Shown here piece after piece: positions 51,564-62,864 of a DNA stretch of 64,000 bases (the first letter of the stretch is position 1; the number at the start of each line of letters is the position of its first letter). Source of the DNA: Persicaria tinctoria. Taxonomy: Eukaryota; Streptophyta; Magnoliopsida; Caryophyllales; Polygonaceae. The stretch spans positions 14,729,175 through 14,793,174 of the forward strand of contig JBANSL010000018.1 of assembly GCA_037127255.1 (NCBI GenBank), written 5' to 3'. Under the pieces are notes generated by a model, which was not told the origin of the DNA, made no database searches, and saw only the letters and a program-made list of their open reading frames with translations. The position numbers were made by a program, and so were the translations under genes.

Positions 51564-51575
51564 CTTGCGGGGGGG
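51564..51575 (+). other. Polypurine tract of the Copia element
   Basis: A G-rich run (GCTTGCGGGGGGG) ends exactly at the 3' LTR and is the expected second-strand priming site. It begins just after the polyprotein stop codon. Confidence 0.7.
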
Positions 51576-51754
51576 TATTAGGATATAATATTATTCAGGA
51601 TATATTTCTATCCTTTTGTATTTTTGTATATCTTTCCATATCCGCTGTGCATATCCAATAGGCCTTAGAGCCCAAGCATTGTATCTATATATTCATTCTA
51701 AGTTAATGAAAGAAATCAAGAATCACAATTATCAAACCCTACTGATTATTTACA
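51576..51754 (+). repeat. 3' LTR of the Copia element
   Basis: Same 179-bp length and same termini as the 5' LTR, followed by the GTGCA duplication. It differs from the 5' LTR at two positions. Confidence 0.93.
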
Positions 51755-51925
51755 GTGCACTATTCTCTTATGCCGTTGTTTTGGTTCACCGTCACCGAGC
51801 TACGTTTCCCACCCGATGATTTTGGATTCAACTCCGACTTTGCATTTTTAATTGCAACGGCAGTACATCTGAATGATGGGTAGTTCTATGCAAATTTTTA
51901 GGTTTTAATGAATGATTTACTTCTA

Positions 51926-52928
51926 AGGTAAACGGCATAAAACCACCCCTTAAATAGGGTCATTTGCCCAAAACCACCCCTTAAATACTTAATTGCCGTA
52001 AACCACCCCTTATATACCTTTCGTTAGCAATTGACCACCCATCCACCTATTCCGTCTAATCTCCGTTAAGTTTATATTTTCTAAACATATTTTAATTTAT
52101 AAGCAGTTTTAATAAATTAAATTAATAAAAGAAATAAAAAGGGGGGAAATCCCCAAATTGGAGGGGAACAACGTGAGGAGGCTTGAGTGGGGATGAGCAA
52201 TTTTGAACAAAATTTTGTTGAAATCTTCTCTCTCACAGGTTAGGGTTTATGATTTCCGCCATTGTTGTAAGCATTTGGTGGATCTTGTGAGGGGTGGTGG
52301 GAGAGATTTTGATTTGAGAAATTGAAGAATCTCATGAAAAGAATGTCGAACAAATTGGAGAGATCTTATGAGGGGTTAGGGTTTATGATTTATGCGATTT
52401 TGGTTTAAGAAATTGAAGAATTAGCAAAGTAGATTTGGGGCTTGACAAAATCCAGCGGCAAGGAGGGGAAGATGCAGCGGTGGATTAGAGGTTGAGGGTT
52501 GTGACATGGATGCAAGATAGAGAGAACGTTGAACAGTACTATGACAATTTCTTCTACCATCGACGATTCGTTCCGACCACCATGTGTCGCCACCATCGCG
52601 TTGCCGCTATGTCATAAAGGCCTCCTTCCCCCGACATCCCTCGACCTCCATTACAGTTGCCAGCCACTTTACTCATGTACCAAGGAAGAAGAAAGTTTTT
52701 TTTTTAGGGAGGAAGAAGAAAGATTTGTGATATACATTAAACTATAATTAAAAAATGGGGGTACTTTTGTCATTTCACATACTTAACTGAGTTTTTGACA
52801 GAAACATCAACAGGGGTGGTCAATTGCTAACGGATGGTATATAAGGGATGGTTTACGGCAATTAAATATTTAAGGGGTGGTTTTGGGAAAATGGCTCTAT
52901 TTAAGGGGTGGTTTTATGCGGTTTACCC
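51926..52928. mobile_element. Mutator-like element with long TIRs, non-autonomous
   Basis: About 140-bp terminal inverted repeats: the left arm AGGTAAACGGCATAAAACC mirrors the right end GGTTTTATGCGGTTTACCC, and both arms carry repeated ACCACCCCTTAAATA words. It is flanked by a 9-bp near-perfect duplication, TTACTTCTA (51917-51925) and TTACTTTTA (52929-52937), typical of Mutator-like elements. The interior (about 52130-52750) has no transposase. It holds a partial internal duplication (GGTTAGGGTTTATGATTT near 52240 and 52376) and GA- and CT-rich leader-like sequence. It interrupts the right arm of the outer TIR element. Confidence 0.8.
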
Positions 52929-52992
52929 TTACTTTTAATTACGGTTTAAGGGAATGTTTTGAGCAAAGTGGGCTATTTAAGGGGATATTTTC

Positions 52993-53511
52993 TCTATCAT
53001 CTTCTTCGTGGATATGGGCTCATGGGTTGTGGGCTAGGCTGTAACTGCTATGTAATATTGGACTTGAGCCATTAAACCTTGAGCTCATGAGCCATTAAAC
53101 CTTATAAGGCGATGACACACATCCTGATGAGAAAATGACGGAGAAGATGAATGAACGTGTTTAATATGCTACATACAATTGCCATGAATTTTCCGCAGAT
53201 TGTCATTTTGCATGTGCTTGAGCTTACTGGTTAATCCCTATTGGGGATGGAGACTCTAAACAACCCTTACAATCTTACTTGTAGTTGTAGCACATTATTA
53301 TATGAGCCGAGTATTTCGATCTTAATTCAGGATTGGTTAAAAAAAACTCGATTCAAACTCACTCATTTTATAAACGAGTCAAGTATAATGACATTTTTAA
53401 GATTCGTTCAAATTGAGGCTTAAATATTGTTGTTGTATTATTAATCTTGTCATGTAATAGCTAAACATTGTACATTGATCACTTAAACTTTGCTAGTCTT
53501 AGGCTTTATTC
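52993..53511. other. Intergenic sequence without a recognisable gene
   Basis: It contains a short direct duplication (GAGCCATTAAACCTT twice, near 53067-53104) and ACTCGATTCAAACTCACTC / AAACGAGTCAAGTATAATG words near 53335-53390 that resemble an old dispersed repeat. I see no coding region. Confidence 0.4.
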
Positions 53512-53665
53512 TAAGTGGTTAGATTATACATACACTATACTAAGGTTGGACATCTCATAAGGTTGAAGTTGTCCTTAGACATATTATATATGCCTAAGTT
53601 GGTTGGCTTACCTATGATCAATACCACTTAATGTATATGTGTTTAAGTGTATAATCTAACACTTA
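53512..53665. mobile_element. Hairpin-forming MITE-like sequence
   Basis: TAAGTGGTTAGATTATACA at the left is inverted as TGTATAATCTAACACTTA at the right, and further inverted matches lie inside (AAGGTTGG versus CCTAAGTTGG). It is about 154 bp with no coding capacity. No clear target duplication was found, so the class is open. Confidence 0.45.
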
Positions 53666-53707
53666 GTCTATAGCTCATTTCCGAGCTTAGATGTTTGGGT
53701 TATGTGT

Positions 53708-54233
53708 TGGGCCTATTGTTGGAGATACAGATCGGGCCCAGATGTTGAGCCCATCTCTCCTTTCATCAGGTCTGCTTGTTTGGAGACATTGGAGAGGAGC
53801 TTGTGTAACCCTAATTTGTTGGAGCTATATAAGCCCTTCTTCTGCTACAGTGCTCCTAGAGCCTCATTTTAGGAAACCCTAGCCACAGAAAGAAAGAGAG
53901 CTCTGGTGTGAGCGATGAAGGAAGACGGTGGTCCGACCAGCTTCCACGGTGGTTGTGAAGCTCCTCCTCTGTGAGAAACTTCTACGAAGTTTCTCGGTTG
54001 CCTATCATGGGGCATCTCTTCCTCTTACCTTCTTGTATGTTCATCTTGCTCGGTTTTGAGGTTCCTTAGGTTGCTAGTTTTGGTGCTCTGTCTGTTGTGC
54101 TTAGCTTGTAACCTTCTCTTGCAACATAGTGAACTCTGGGACCGAATCTCCCCTCTTGAGATCCCGCAGAGTAGGGTTTTACCCGAACTGCGTTACCAAA
54201 TCGTTGTGTGCTCTTTCGATCTTCATTTTTACA
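53708..54233 (+). mobile_element. Solo LTR, probably Copia
   Basis: 526 bp starting TGGGCCTATTG and ending TTTTTACA, with a perfect 5-bp duplication TGTGT at 53703-53707 and 54234-54238. Inside are a TATA box (GCTATATAAGCCC near 53826) and a U5-like end (CTGCGTTACCAAATCGTTGT then CTCTTTCGATC) of the kind seen in plant Copia LTRs. No primer site or coding region follows, so internal DNA was probably lost by LTR-LTR recombination. Confidence 0.75.
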
Positions 54234-54297
54234 TGTGTTATGGCAAAAAATCGAAACTTCAATTGAAGAATTTATAAAAATTTCTCTTAGTTACTAT

Positions 54298-54490
54298 GTT
54301 ATAACTGAGTAGAGCTACTCCTCAACTCGAATAAAGTTCAATTCAAAATTGTTCATTTACTAAACGAGACGAGTATGAATACGTTTTAAAGCTCGAGTGT
54401 TGCATCCAACTCGACTTGTTTCTAAATAAGCTGAATATAAACAATCATTATTCGACTTGTTAGGTTCGAATAGCAATCCTACTTACCGGG
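54298..54490. repeat. Degenerate dispersed repeat related to the one in the array leader
   Basis: ACTCGAATAAAGTTC, AAACGAGACGAGTATGAATA, AAGCTCGAGTG and an ending GGTTCGAATAGCAATCCTAC. The ending parallels GGTTCGAATAACATCCTAAC in the leader block. It is old and too decayed to classify. Confidence 0.4.
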
Positions 54491-55063
54491 AGTCCAAGAG
54501 ACTCTGAACAACTGACATCGATAATCATATTTGAGGCGAGTGTTTTTTCAAGATATTGTTTTAACTACTTACTACAAGTCTACAACCATCGTACCATTTC
54601 AATCTTGTAATCCTCGTATAGAACTATAAAAAGGTTGAGCTCTAATATGATATCCAATATGCGAACAGAGTGCTACACTATAGTAATATATTAAAATGAA
54701 ACTATCAACGATCGAACATAAAACATACATGTGGCTCATAGACGGCAAGAAGGGGTGATTGCCTTCCTTGCCAGCCCTAGCTCCACTTTTGTACAATAGT
54801 TGCTAATAAAACCCAAACAATTGAACATATAGATTATATGTTAAGCTTGGCTTGAATTGGGTAAGAACTAAGAAGCTAAATGATAAACCGGCAATGTGGT
54901 TAGGTGTACACTTGTACACACTCGATGCATCAAGCAAAGTACATATGGATTACTTAAACATGTAGTGTACCAACCCGGCAACCCCTTCAATTGACCACAA
55001 GTTATATTACTTGCACGGACATGCTATGTGATGTGATTTCCCCACACCAGCTTCTTCAACACC
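54491..55063. other. Intergenic sequence, nothing recognised
   Basis: I find no gene, RNA or structured repeat in this stretch. The minus-strand open frame near 54599-54796 has no coding features. Confidence 0.4.
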
Positions 55064-55066
55064 TTA

Positions 55067-55827
55067 GACCATCAGCAACCCAGATTCACGCGAATCATTT
55101 TGGGTGCCACATCAGCCGAAAATTAGGGCAAATGGAGAGAGAAACAAATGATCCGGCTTAGGCGACGCAGTGGGGTGATGCGCATCATCCAACATTTCTT
55201 TTTTTTTTCTTTTTTTTACCCAATAGTATTGAGACATATGGCGGTGGTTTTAATTATATTAAAACCCCCATTTATTCGTTAAATAAATTATTTTTTAAAA
55301 AAAAATTATTTTTGAATACGATTTATTTTTCTCTATCCAATGACACCCATTTTGCATATGTTTGGAAGAAAAAAAAATTCGTTAAGTTTACCATATGTTA
55401 AAGATTTATAGTCACATAAACAACATTAATCAACATAAACTTACACCATAAAAATACATAAATTTGAACATTAAAATTAGTATTGGATTACACATAGTTA
55501 GCCTTATTTTTTTTGTTTTCGTGTTTTTTTCAGTGTATCAAATTAATAAAATATTTTTAAATTTAATTGTATGCCTTTTTATTTTAATGATACGTATTAA
55601 TATTAATATTAATAATATCATTGACAAAAAAAATTAAGTAAAATAAATGAACATTTAGCTTAATAAATATAAAAAAAGTGTAAAATGAGTTTTGATTCGC
55701 GCGACTCTCTGTTGTGGGTGAAAAATGTAAAAAGCTGAAAAGTTAGTGGAAAGCTGACGTGACAGAAATAGTTGCTGATGTGGTTGAAATGAGTTTTGAT
55801 TCGTGTGACTCTTTGTTGCTGATGGTC
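55067..55827. mobile_element. PIF/Harbinger-type MITE with TTA target duplication
   Basis: Terminal inverted repeats GACCATCAGCAAC and GTTGCTGATGGTC are flanked by TTA at 55064-55066 and 55828-55830. It is 761 bp, AT-rich, with no transposase. The right terminal block (AATGAGTTTTGATTCGTGTG, ending at 55827) has a second inner copy at about 55684-55720 (AATGAGTTTTGATTCGCGCG), so the right terminus is duplicated or a related copy inserted beside it. Confidence 0.8.
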
Positions 55828-55965
55828 TTATATGACTTTTGAGTTCTAATAAAATTAATTTTATAACTCAAAATATTTTAGAATAATTCATGGGTCTAAA
55901 ATACTATATGGCTATCTGTATAAAATACTAAAACAGAGGCCGCTGGCGCGACCTCGTGGCTACGG

Positions 55966-56830
55966 AATTTTCTGGATTAAAGCGAGATTATTTTTGCTTG
56001 CGTGACATTTTCTGGATTAAAGTGACATTAATTTTTGGGCCATATCAATTAATAAAACAATATAGTTAGGTAAAAAACCTATCTTTTAAGATCACTGAAA
56101 TTAATTATAACTATATTACAAAATATATATATATATATATAAAATATAACTCGATTTATGCATGTGTGGAGAAATCTGATCTTTTCTTAACGAAATCTGA
56201 ATTTTTTTTTTTATGTTTTAATTGATTTTCTGGAGATTAAAAAAAATGGCGGGGGATGTACTTTGATTTCATCTACCGATTAGTTTAAATCTATAAAAGA
56301 GATTTATCTCTTTTATATTAAATGACCATTTTAGTTGTTAGGTTATTATAAATTAATTTAATATATTACAACGTACTATACATCAAAAAAATGTTGTGGA
56401 TAATTTTAATAGTTTTAAAATATAATAAAAATTAAACGAAGTTGTAATTTAATATTTTTTAAAAATAGTGGACCGATAGTTCTTATAAGAAAATTCTAAT
56501 ATATGATTGAATAAATATAATTTCTTAATTATGAAAAATAAAAAAAATTACCTCATGTCGTAAACATGTCATCAATATTAATTTCGGTCAATTTTTTTTT
56601 AATTTAATACGGATTATTAGATAGATTATTGTGTCTAAAAAGAGAAGTTTTCTACCTAATTAAAATATAAGGTTTAACATTTATAAAAATATATCCAATT
56701 TAATCTATTCAATATAATCCTAAAGTGGTTAAGATCATTTGCCACAAGCAACTTTCAATATCGATAGCAAAGTTGCAATTTGCAATCAAGGGATAATAGT
56801 TTTGACAATTTATTAATCATATATAAATCC

Positions 56831-56902
<72 letters not shown>

Positions 56903-58470
56903 AAAATAGCTTTATATTTATATATTTGTCGTTTTTTTTCCCTTCAGTTGTTACTTAATTTCTTTCCTAATTAATTATGTTATTATATGGCTACAAGCCT
57001 ACAATATTTTATTTCATAATATCAGTGTAATTATAAACTTTAATTTTTTTTATAGATATTGTTGGTAACGTTATCAAATTTGGTGATGTAATTACAATTC
57101 AGAGGAAGAACATGGAAGCAGGAATGCTAGAAATTACAATTATGAATCAAATGTTGGTCTTTTAGATTGTATAATATATATTTGGTATATTTTTTAATAG
57201 AAAGTTATTAGACCGTAAACGTGGACAAGAGGATCTCAACCAGATAGGTAATCCTACTTAATTGACCTAATAAAAATCTATATAAAAATTTTCTGGATTA
57301 AAGCGGGATTATTTTTGCATTCGTGACATTTTATGGATTAAAGCGGTATTATATTTTTGGGCCACATAAATTAATAAAAAAAATATAGTTAGGTAAAAAC
57401 TCATCTTTTTAGATCAAATAATAATCTATCCAATATAATTTTATATCTTAATACCATTTATTTTGACGTAATATATTTGCAAGGTAAAAAGTTGTATTTA
57501 TATTCTCACATGGATAAAGTACATATATTTTGACGTAATATAATCATAACAAAATAGATATATATCTCTATCTATATTCAATCAAACATATACAAAATTA
57601 AACAATCTTATCAAATCTATAAATAATAAATACGTACATACTAAAACAATGTATATTTCTCTTTTTATTTTAATGGGTCATAAGTTCATAACTCATACGA
57701 TATTTACCACAAATTATTGTACGTTTTTTTTATAATACAACTATATTATACCTTTTCTCAATTTTATTTACTAAATTTTAAAAAATTTGCACCGTTAGTG
57801 GATCCAAATCCCACTTATTTTTATAAATATCCAACCTTATATCTTAATTAGTTAAAAAAAACTTATCGTTTATATCAAATAATCTACCCAATAAAAATTG
57901 AACATAATACATCTATATATAAATATATAGCAAATTTTTTATTTTTTATAAATAAAAACTTATTTTATTTTTGGACCACATCAATTAATAAGGTAAATTA
58001 GTTAGGTAAAAACTTATCTTTTTAGATCAAATAATCTATCCAATATAAGTTAATCCAGAAAATAGTTTTGTTTAATAATTTTGATCTAAAATATTTTTGT
58101 GAACGTAACATTATGTTACATAAAATATCATAGATGATCTTTAATCGGCAAAACCATCATTTCGACTCAAAAAAAAATTGATATATCATCTAATCTTCCA
58201 CAATTGGTATACAATTTTTTTTTTTGAAAAAAGAAGAAGGAACATAGGAAGGAAGAAAAAAGAAAAAGAACGGAGTATTATCAACCAAAACGCTAAAATA
58301 ATAAAATATTAAAGGCCTTTTTACATACGTGTCATATTCTAAATTAAAATGGTATTATCGGTACGTTTGAGCCACATCAATTAATAAGTCAATATAGTTA
58401 AGTAAAAATTTTATTTTTTAGATCAAATAATCTATCCAATATAACCTTATATCTTAATTAAGAATTTTAT
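55966..58470. repeat. AT-rich region with four degenerate copies of an unclassified 100-160-bp repeat
   Basis: Copies are recognised at about 55966-56092, 57288-57460, 57955-58050 and 58313-58465. They share words such as TTTTCTGGATTAAAGCG, CCACATCAATTAATAA, TAGTTAGGTAAAAA and TCAAATAATCTATCCAATAT in the same order. The first is preceded by an isolated GC-rich stretch (GGCCGCTGGCGCGACC, near 55938). There is no coding capacity. It may be a cluster of non-autonomous transposons, and I cannot assign the class. The rest of this 2.5 kb is low-complexity AT-rich DNA. Confidence 0.5.
56834..56898. repeat. (AT)n microsatellite
   Basis: About 32 uninterrupted AT dinucleotides. It produces a spurious open frame of alternating Tyr and Ile. 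Confidence 0.95.
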
Positions 58471-58656
58471 AAATATTCAACCGTTTTAACTAAATCCAAT
58501 GTATATGTGATATTTAAGAATTTCGTCGTTAAGGGCAAACCTAATTTAAATCAATATATAATTGTTTGAATTTAGAGGAGGAGGAGACCTAATTTGAAGT
58601 TTCGATGAAGAGAGTTGGAGAGTGAATATACCTAATGGACTTCGTTTTTGGTATGC

Positions 58657-58816
58657 TGTTAGGAACCCCAGTGGTTGTTGTAACAAACTCGAGAGAGAGA
58701 GATTGAATCTCAATTGTATTTGATTATGGATGCCTCAATTCATTACAATTTCAGCTTTTATAGCTCATGTCTCACATGATACCCACGTGATCCCTTAACT
58801 CTTCATTCTCCTAACA
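58657..58816 (-). repeat. 3' LTR of the Gypsy element
   Basis: Plus-strand ends TGTTAGGAACCCC and CATTCTCCTAACA form the inverted TGTTAGG/CCTAACA termini of an LTR. A purine run (AAGGAGGGGAGATC on the minus strand, about 58817-58830) abuts it as the polypurine tract. No second LTR is visible in the window. Confidence 0.8.
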
Positions 58817-61800
58817 GATCTCCCCTCCTTAAGAAGAACCCTGGCCTCAAGGTTCATGAAGAAGAAGAGAATCCGGAAAATTGATGGAGAATGTGTCCCG
58901 CCGCTTCCCAGGTTGCCTCATCTCTGGGAAGGTTGATCCATTTAACCAGCCACTCCACCACAGGGTCGCCATTTTCCAAATGCTTGACCCTTGAATCCAG
59001 GATCGTCTCAGGTGCAGTAACCATGGTGCCTGACTCGTCTGTAGCGGATAAGTTCGATTGGACTGCAACAGCAGGGCCTATCCTCTTCTTCAATTGTGAA
59101 ATGTGGAAGACCGGGTGGATTCTGGAAGTTGCAGGCAGGGCCAATTTATATGTTGTCTCCCCAATCCGCTTGAGGATTTCGAACGGCCCATAGAACTTAG
59201 CACTAAGCTTGAGACATTTCCTGAGAGCCATGGATGTCTGTCGGTATGGCTGTAACTTCAAATAAACCAAATCCCCTACCTGCAGGGTTCTCTCTGATCG
59301 CTTAGCATTTGAAAAAAATTTCATCCGCTCCTGAGCCATACTCAATCCTGATTTCAACACTGTCAGAGCTTGATCCCGTTCCTGGAACCAGTCCTCCACC
59401 GATGCGGTGGTAACGTTGCTGGAGCGAACACCCAATTGAGGAGGTTGATAGCCATACAGAGCTTGAAAGGGTGACGTTTTCAGGGCAGTGTGGTATGTGG
59501 TGTTGTACCACCATTCAGCTAGTGGCACCCACTTAGCCCATTGTTTAGGCATCACCGATGTCATACAACGCATGTAGGCTTCTAAACATTGGTTTACTCT
59601 CTCCGTTTGGCCGTCCGTCTGAGGATGATAGGCCGTCGACATCTTGAGAGTAGTTCCCAGAGTGCTGAATAATTCTCTCCACAGATGACTGGTAAACACT
59701 TTGTCTCTGTCAGACACTATATCTCGAGGCCGCTCGTGGAGTTTATACACATTCTCCATGAACAATTTAGCCACTTGACTGGCTGTGAAGGGATGGCTTA
59801 GCATTAGGAAGTGTCCATATTTGGTTAATCGATCGACAATTACCAAGATTACATCAAAGCCTTCGGATCTGGGCAATCCCTCCACGAAGTCCATTCCTAT
59901 TGAGACCCAGGGCGCGTCAGGTATGGGCAATGGCTGCAGTAACCCGGGGTACGCCACTGTCTCGTGCTTGTGACGCTGGCATACATCGCATTCTCTGATG
60001 TATTGCTCTATGAGTTCCTTCATTTGGGACCAGAAGAACAGGGCTTTAATCCTTTGGTAGGTGGCCCGCAATCCCGAGTGCCCGCTGGTGGCTTCTGTGT
60101 GGAAGGCCTTGGTAATTTGGAGTTTTAACTCCTTATCCCCAACGACTATTCTACCCTTATATCTGAGAATATCTCCATTCCATTTGAACAACGAATTTGG
60201 GTCAATTGCTGCGCTTGGTCTTAGTTTGTCGATCACCGCATCACCCGTGTAGCTGTTTGCTACCTCCTGAATCCATGCCGGTTTAACCTCAATCAGGGCA
60301 TAACAAGCTCCTTCTGTCTTGCTGTCATCAGATAGTCCCCTTCGAGATAAAGCGTCTGCCACTACGTTGCTTCTTCCCATTCTATACTAAATCGAGTAGG
60401 ATAAGCCAAGCAGTTTGCGAATAGCTTTCTTCTGCAGATGGGTGGTCACTTGTTGATCAAGTAGGTGCCTTAAACTTTAGTGGTCGGTAACGATCACGAA
60501 ATGATTAGGTTCGAGATAGTGTCGCCACTTATCAATGGCATATAGAATGGCCAGTAGCTCCTTCTCGTATGTTGACAGTAAGAGGTGGTTCCCGTGAAGA
60601 GCTTTGCTGATGAAGGCTAATGGGCGCCCTTGCTGCATCAGTACTGTCCCTATTCATTCCTCACTTGTATACGTTTCTACCTGAAACTAAAGAGCAAAAT
60701 CTGGCAGCGCTAAGACTGGAGGAGTAGCTAGCAATGACCTGATTTGAGTGAATGCTGCGTCACTCTCAGCAGACCAGTGAAATGCTTCTTTCTTAAGTAG
60801 CTCAGTCAGTGGTCTACAGATGATGCCAAAGCTCCTAATGAATCGCATGTAATAACCTGCTAAACCCAGAAAGCTCCTTAATTCTTTCTCTGATTTGGGT
60901 GTTGGCCATTTAATAATAGCTTCTATCTTTGTAATATCAGTTGCTACTCCTTCACTTGAAATAATATGGCCCAAATACTCCACCTTTGGCACTGCAAAGC
61001 TGCACTTAGAACGTTTGGCAAATAACTGATGCTTCTTCATAATCTCCAATACCAGTTCTAAATGACCCAAATGCTGCTCAATGTCTCTACTATAAACAAG
61101 GATGTCATCAAAGAAAACCAATACGAATTTTCTTAAGAATGCAGCAAATACCATGTTCATCAGTGATTGGAATGTTGCTGCGGCGTTTGTCAACCCGAAG
61201 GGCATGACATTGAACTCGTAATGGCCATTGTGAGTTCGGAAGGCAGTCTTGGGAATGTCGGATTCTGCCAACCTCACTTGGTGATAGCCCGCCCTGAGGT
61301 CCAATTTGGAGAACACTGCAGCTCCATGAAGCTCATCTAACAACTCTTCAATGTTGGGGATGGGGAATCTGTCTTTAATAGTGGCTTCGTTCAACTTCCC
61401 GTAGTCTACACAGAACCTCCAAGTGCTGTCTTTTTTCTTCACCAGCAAGATTGGAGACGCGAAGGGACTTTGGCTATGTCTGATCAAGCCGGTTGCTAGC
61501 ATTTCTCTCACTTGTTTTTCTATCTCTTCCTTCTGTCCATGGGGATATCGGTAAGGCTTTGAGTAAATGGCTTGCACTTCTGGTGTCAAGGGAATGTTGT
61601 GTTCACAACCTCTCTCCGGGGGCAACTGCTTGGGCTCCTCGAAAATCCCTTTGAATCTGTCTAGCAGCAACTGAACTGCAGGTGGTGTGTCATCCTCTGT
61701 TGCACATAGCTGAAAAACCTGGGCCACTTGGACCATGGATTCAAACCCTTCCTCTTTGACTAAGCAATGCAATTCCTTTGATGTGAGATGCCTTATAGCT

Positions 61801-62630
61801 GCTTCCTTCCTGGCTTCAGCCATGCCCTGCAATTCCACCTTCTTTTCCTCTTTTGAGAAAGCAATGGTCATTTTGTTATAGTCAAATCGCACTGGGCTAA
61901 ATTTCCTCATCCAATTCACCCCCAGCAACAGTTCAAACTCTCCAAATTTCAGAGCTCGTATGTCGAACACATAATCGCCACCTTGCATCTCCCACTTAAA
62001 CCCTCTGCATTCTCGTCGACAAAACAGTTTTCCTTTATTTATTCCTTCTACAATCATCAGATTGGCGGGAGTAAGCTTGAATCCTGCATCCTTTGCAATT
62101 GCTGGATCCACAAAGCTATGTGTCGATCCGCTATCAATCAACACCCTGATTACTTTGTCACCAATGAGACCCTTGACCATTATTGAAGTGTCTGAGTCAT
62201 TGCCCGTGAGTGCCCTGACAAATTCCTCTTGACCCTCATCTGTCTGTAATTCGTCCTCTGCAATAGACCCAGCTTGCTCGTCCTCTTCCTCACAATCCAA
62301 ATCTTGGACTGACACATACTTGATCGAAGATGTTTTACATTTATGGCCGACAAAATATCTGTCTCCACAACGAAAGCACCACCCTGGTGCTCGTCTGTAA
62401 TCCTTCGTAATCTTGGATCCATCTTGCACCCTGTCGATTGGTGCACTTGGTCTCCAAGGCGGCTTACTGATTCTGACCAATGCTTGCTCTACATCTTGAT
62501 GCAATCTTGCCAACTCCAGTGCTTCAGCCAACTCTTTCGGTCGTCCCAGTTTCACCAATGGCTTGATTTCTGCTTTCAAGCCGCTGATATAGCTAGTAAC
62601 AAAGTAGCTTTCCGACAGGAGGGGGTTGTA
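58657..62630 (-). mobile_element. 5'-truncated Ty3/Gypsy chromovirus
   Basis: The minus-strand element ends at a 160-bp 3' LTR (58657-58816) preceded by a polypurine tract. The coding order is Gag, protease, reverse transcriptase, RNase H, integrase and chromodomain-like tail, as in Gypsy chromoviruses. The 5' LTR, primer site and N-terminal part of Gag are absent. Gag similarity fades near 62625, and a different sequence with an LRR gene fragment follows. The right boundary is approximate. Confidence 0.85.
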
Positions 62631-62663
62631 TGAGAGCTCCTTCCTTTTCAACAGAGGTTTCAA
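58854..62663 (-). pseudogene. Gypsy Gag-Pol polyprotein remnant with four in-frame stops
   Basis: Read from 62663 leftwards in one frame. The first part (to 60687) has late Gag, a zinc-finger motif CFRCGDRYFVGHKC (about residue 94), protease with LIDSGSTHSFVD, and reverse transcriptase with KLDLRAGYHQ and VFFDDILVYS (about residue 515). Stops follow at 60687-60689, 60654-60656, 60477-60479 and 60387-60389, all in the RNase H part. After these the frame stays open for 508 residues, with the integrase zinc-binding region (CDVCQRH), the catalytic core (GMDFVEGLP, VSDRDKVFTS, ERVNQCLEAYMR) and a chromodomain-like end (WLVKWINLPRDEATWE). There is no net frameshift. The N-terminus is lost, and the first residues before NPLLSESYF do not look like Gag. 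The element cannot make a full polyprotein. Confidence 0.88.
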
Positions 62664-62864
62664 TTGGTCTTTGGTGGCACCATACCAATAGAGATTTCAA
62701 TTTGGGAAGGTTTCAACTCCGGAAATGTGGATTGGGGAGAAATTTGGGATGTTGCGGGCCAATTAGTGGCACCATGGGCCATGTACGACTCTATGCATGC
62801 TACTGTACTTGTTGGCATGTCTTGGAGATTTCTTATTTCTGATTTTTTTCTTGAATGGGTTGAT

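Larger units (their letters stand above)
46954..51754 (+). mobile_element. Intact Ty1/Copia LTR retrotransposon (Ale/AtRE1-like size class)
   Basis: 4,801 bp, with 179-bp LTRs at both ends and a perfect 5-bp target duplication GTGCA (46949-46953 and 51755-51759). A primer-binding site directly follows the left LTR, a G-rich polypurine tract directly precedes the right LTR, and a single uninterrupted Gag-Pol frame lies between. The two LTRs differ at two bases that I can see, indicating a young insertion. It sits inside the outer TIR element, so it is younger than that element. Short LTRs and a 4.8-kb length fit the Ale lineage; the lineage call is inference. Confidence 0.95.
46643..52992. mobile_element. 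Outer long-TIR element (MITE-like), split by two later insertions
   Basis: The left arm (about 46643-46793) begins GAAAACCACCCCTTAAATA and later contains TTTGCATAGAACCACTCATC. The right arm is its inverted partner in two parts: 51841-51925 (with GATGGGTAGTTCTATGCAAA) and 52938-52992 (ending TTAAGGGGATATTTTC). Removing the Copia element (46954-51754) and the TIR element (51926-52928) leaves roughly 550 bp with TIRs of about 150 bp. No target duplication could be fixed. The ACCACCCCTTAAAT words are shared with the inner TIR element, so the two are probably related Mutator-like families. Confidence 0.65.

Noticed and set aside
52529..52747. 72-codon frame inside the Mutator-like element as a captured gene
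   Set aside because: No recognisable domain and no splice structure; could not be supported.
54056..54277. Leu/Cys-rich 73-codon frame as a small secreted peptide
   Set aside because: It lies within the solo LTR U5 region and runs past its end; no conserved features.
56780..56974. 64-codon frame of Tyr-Ile repeats
   Set aside because: Produced by the (AT)n microsatellite.
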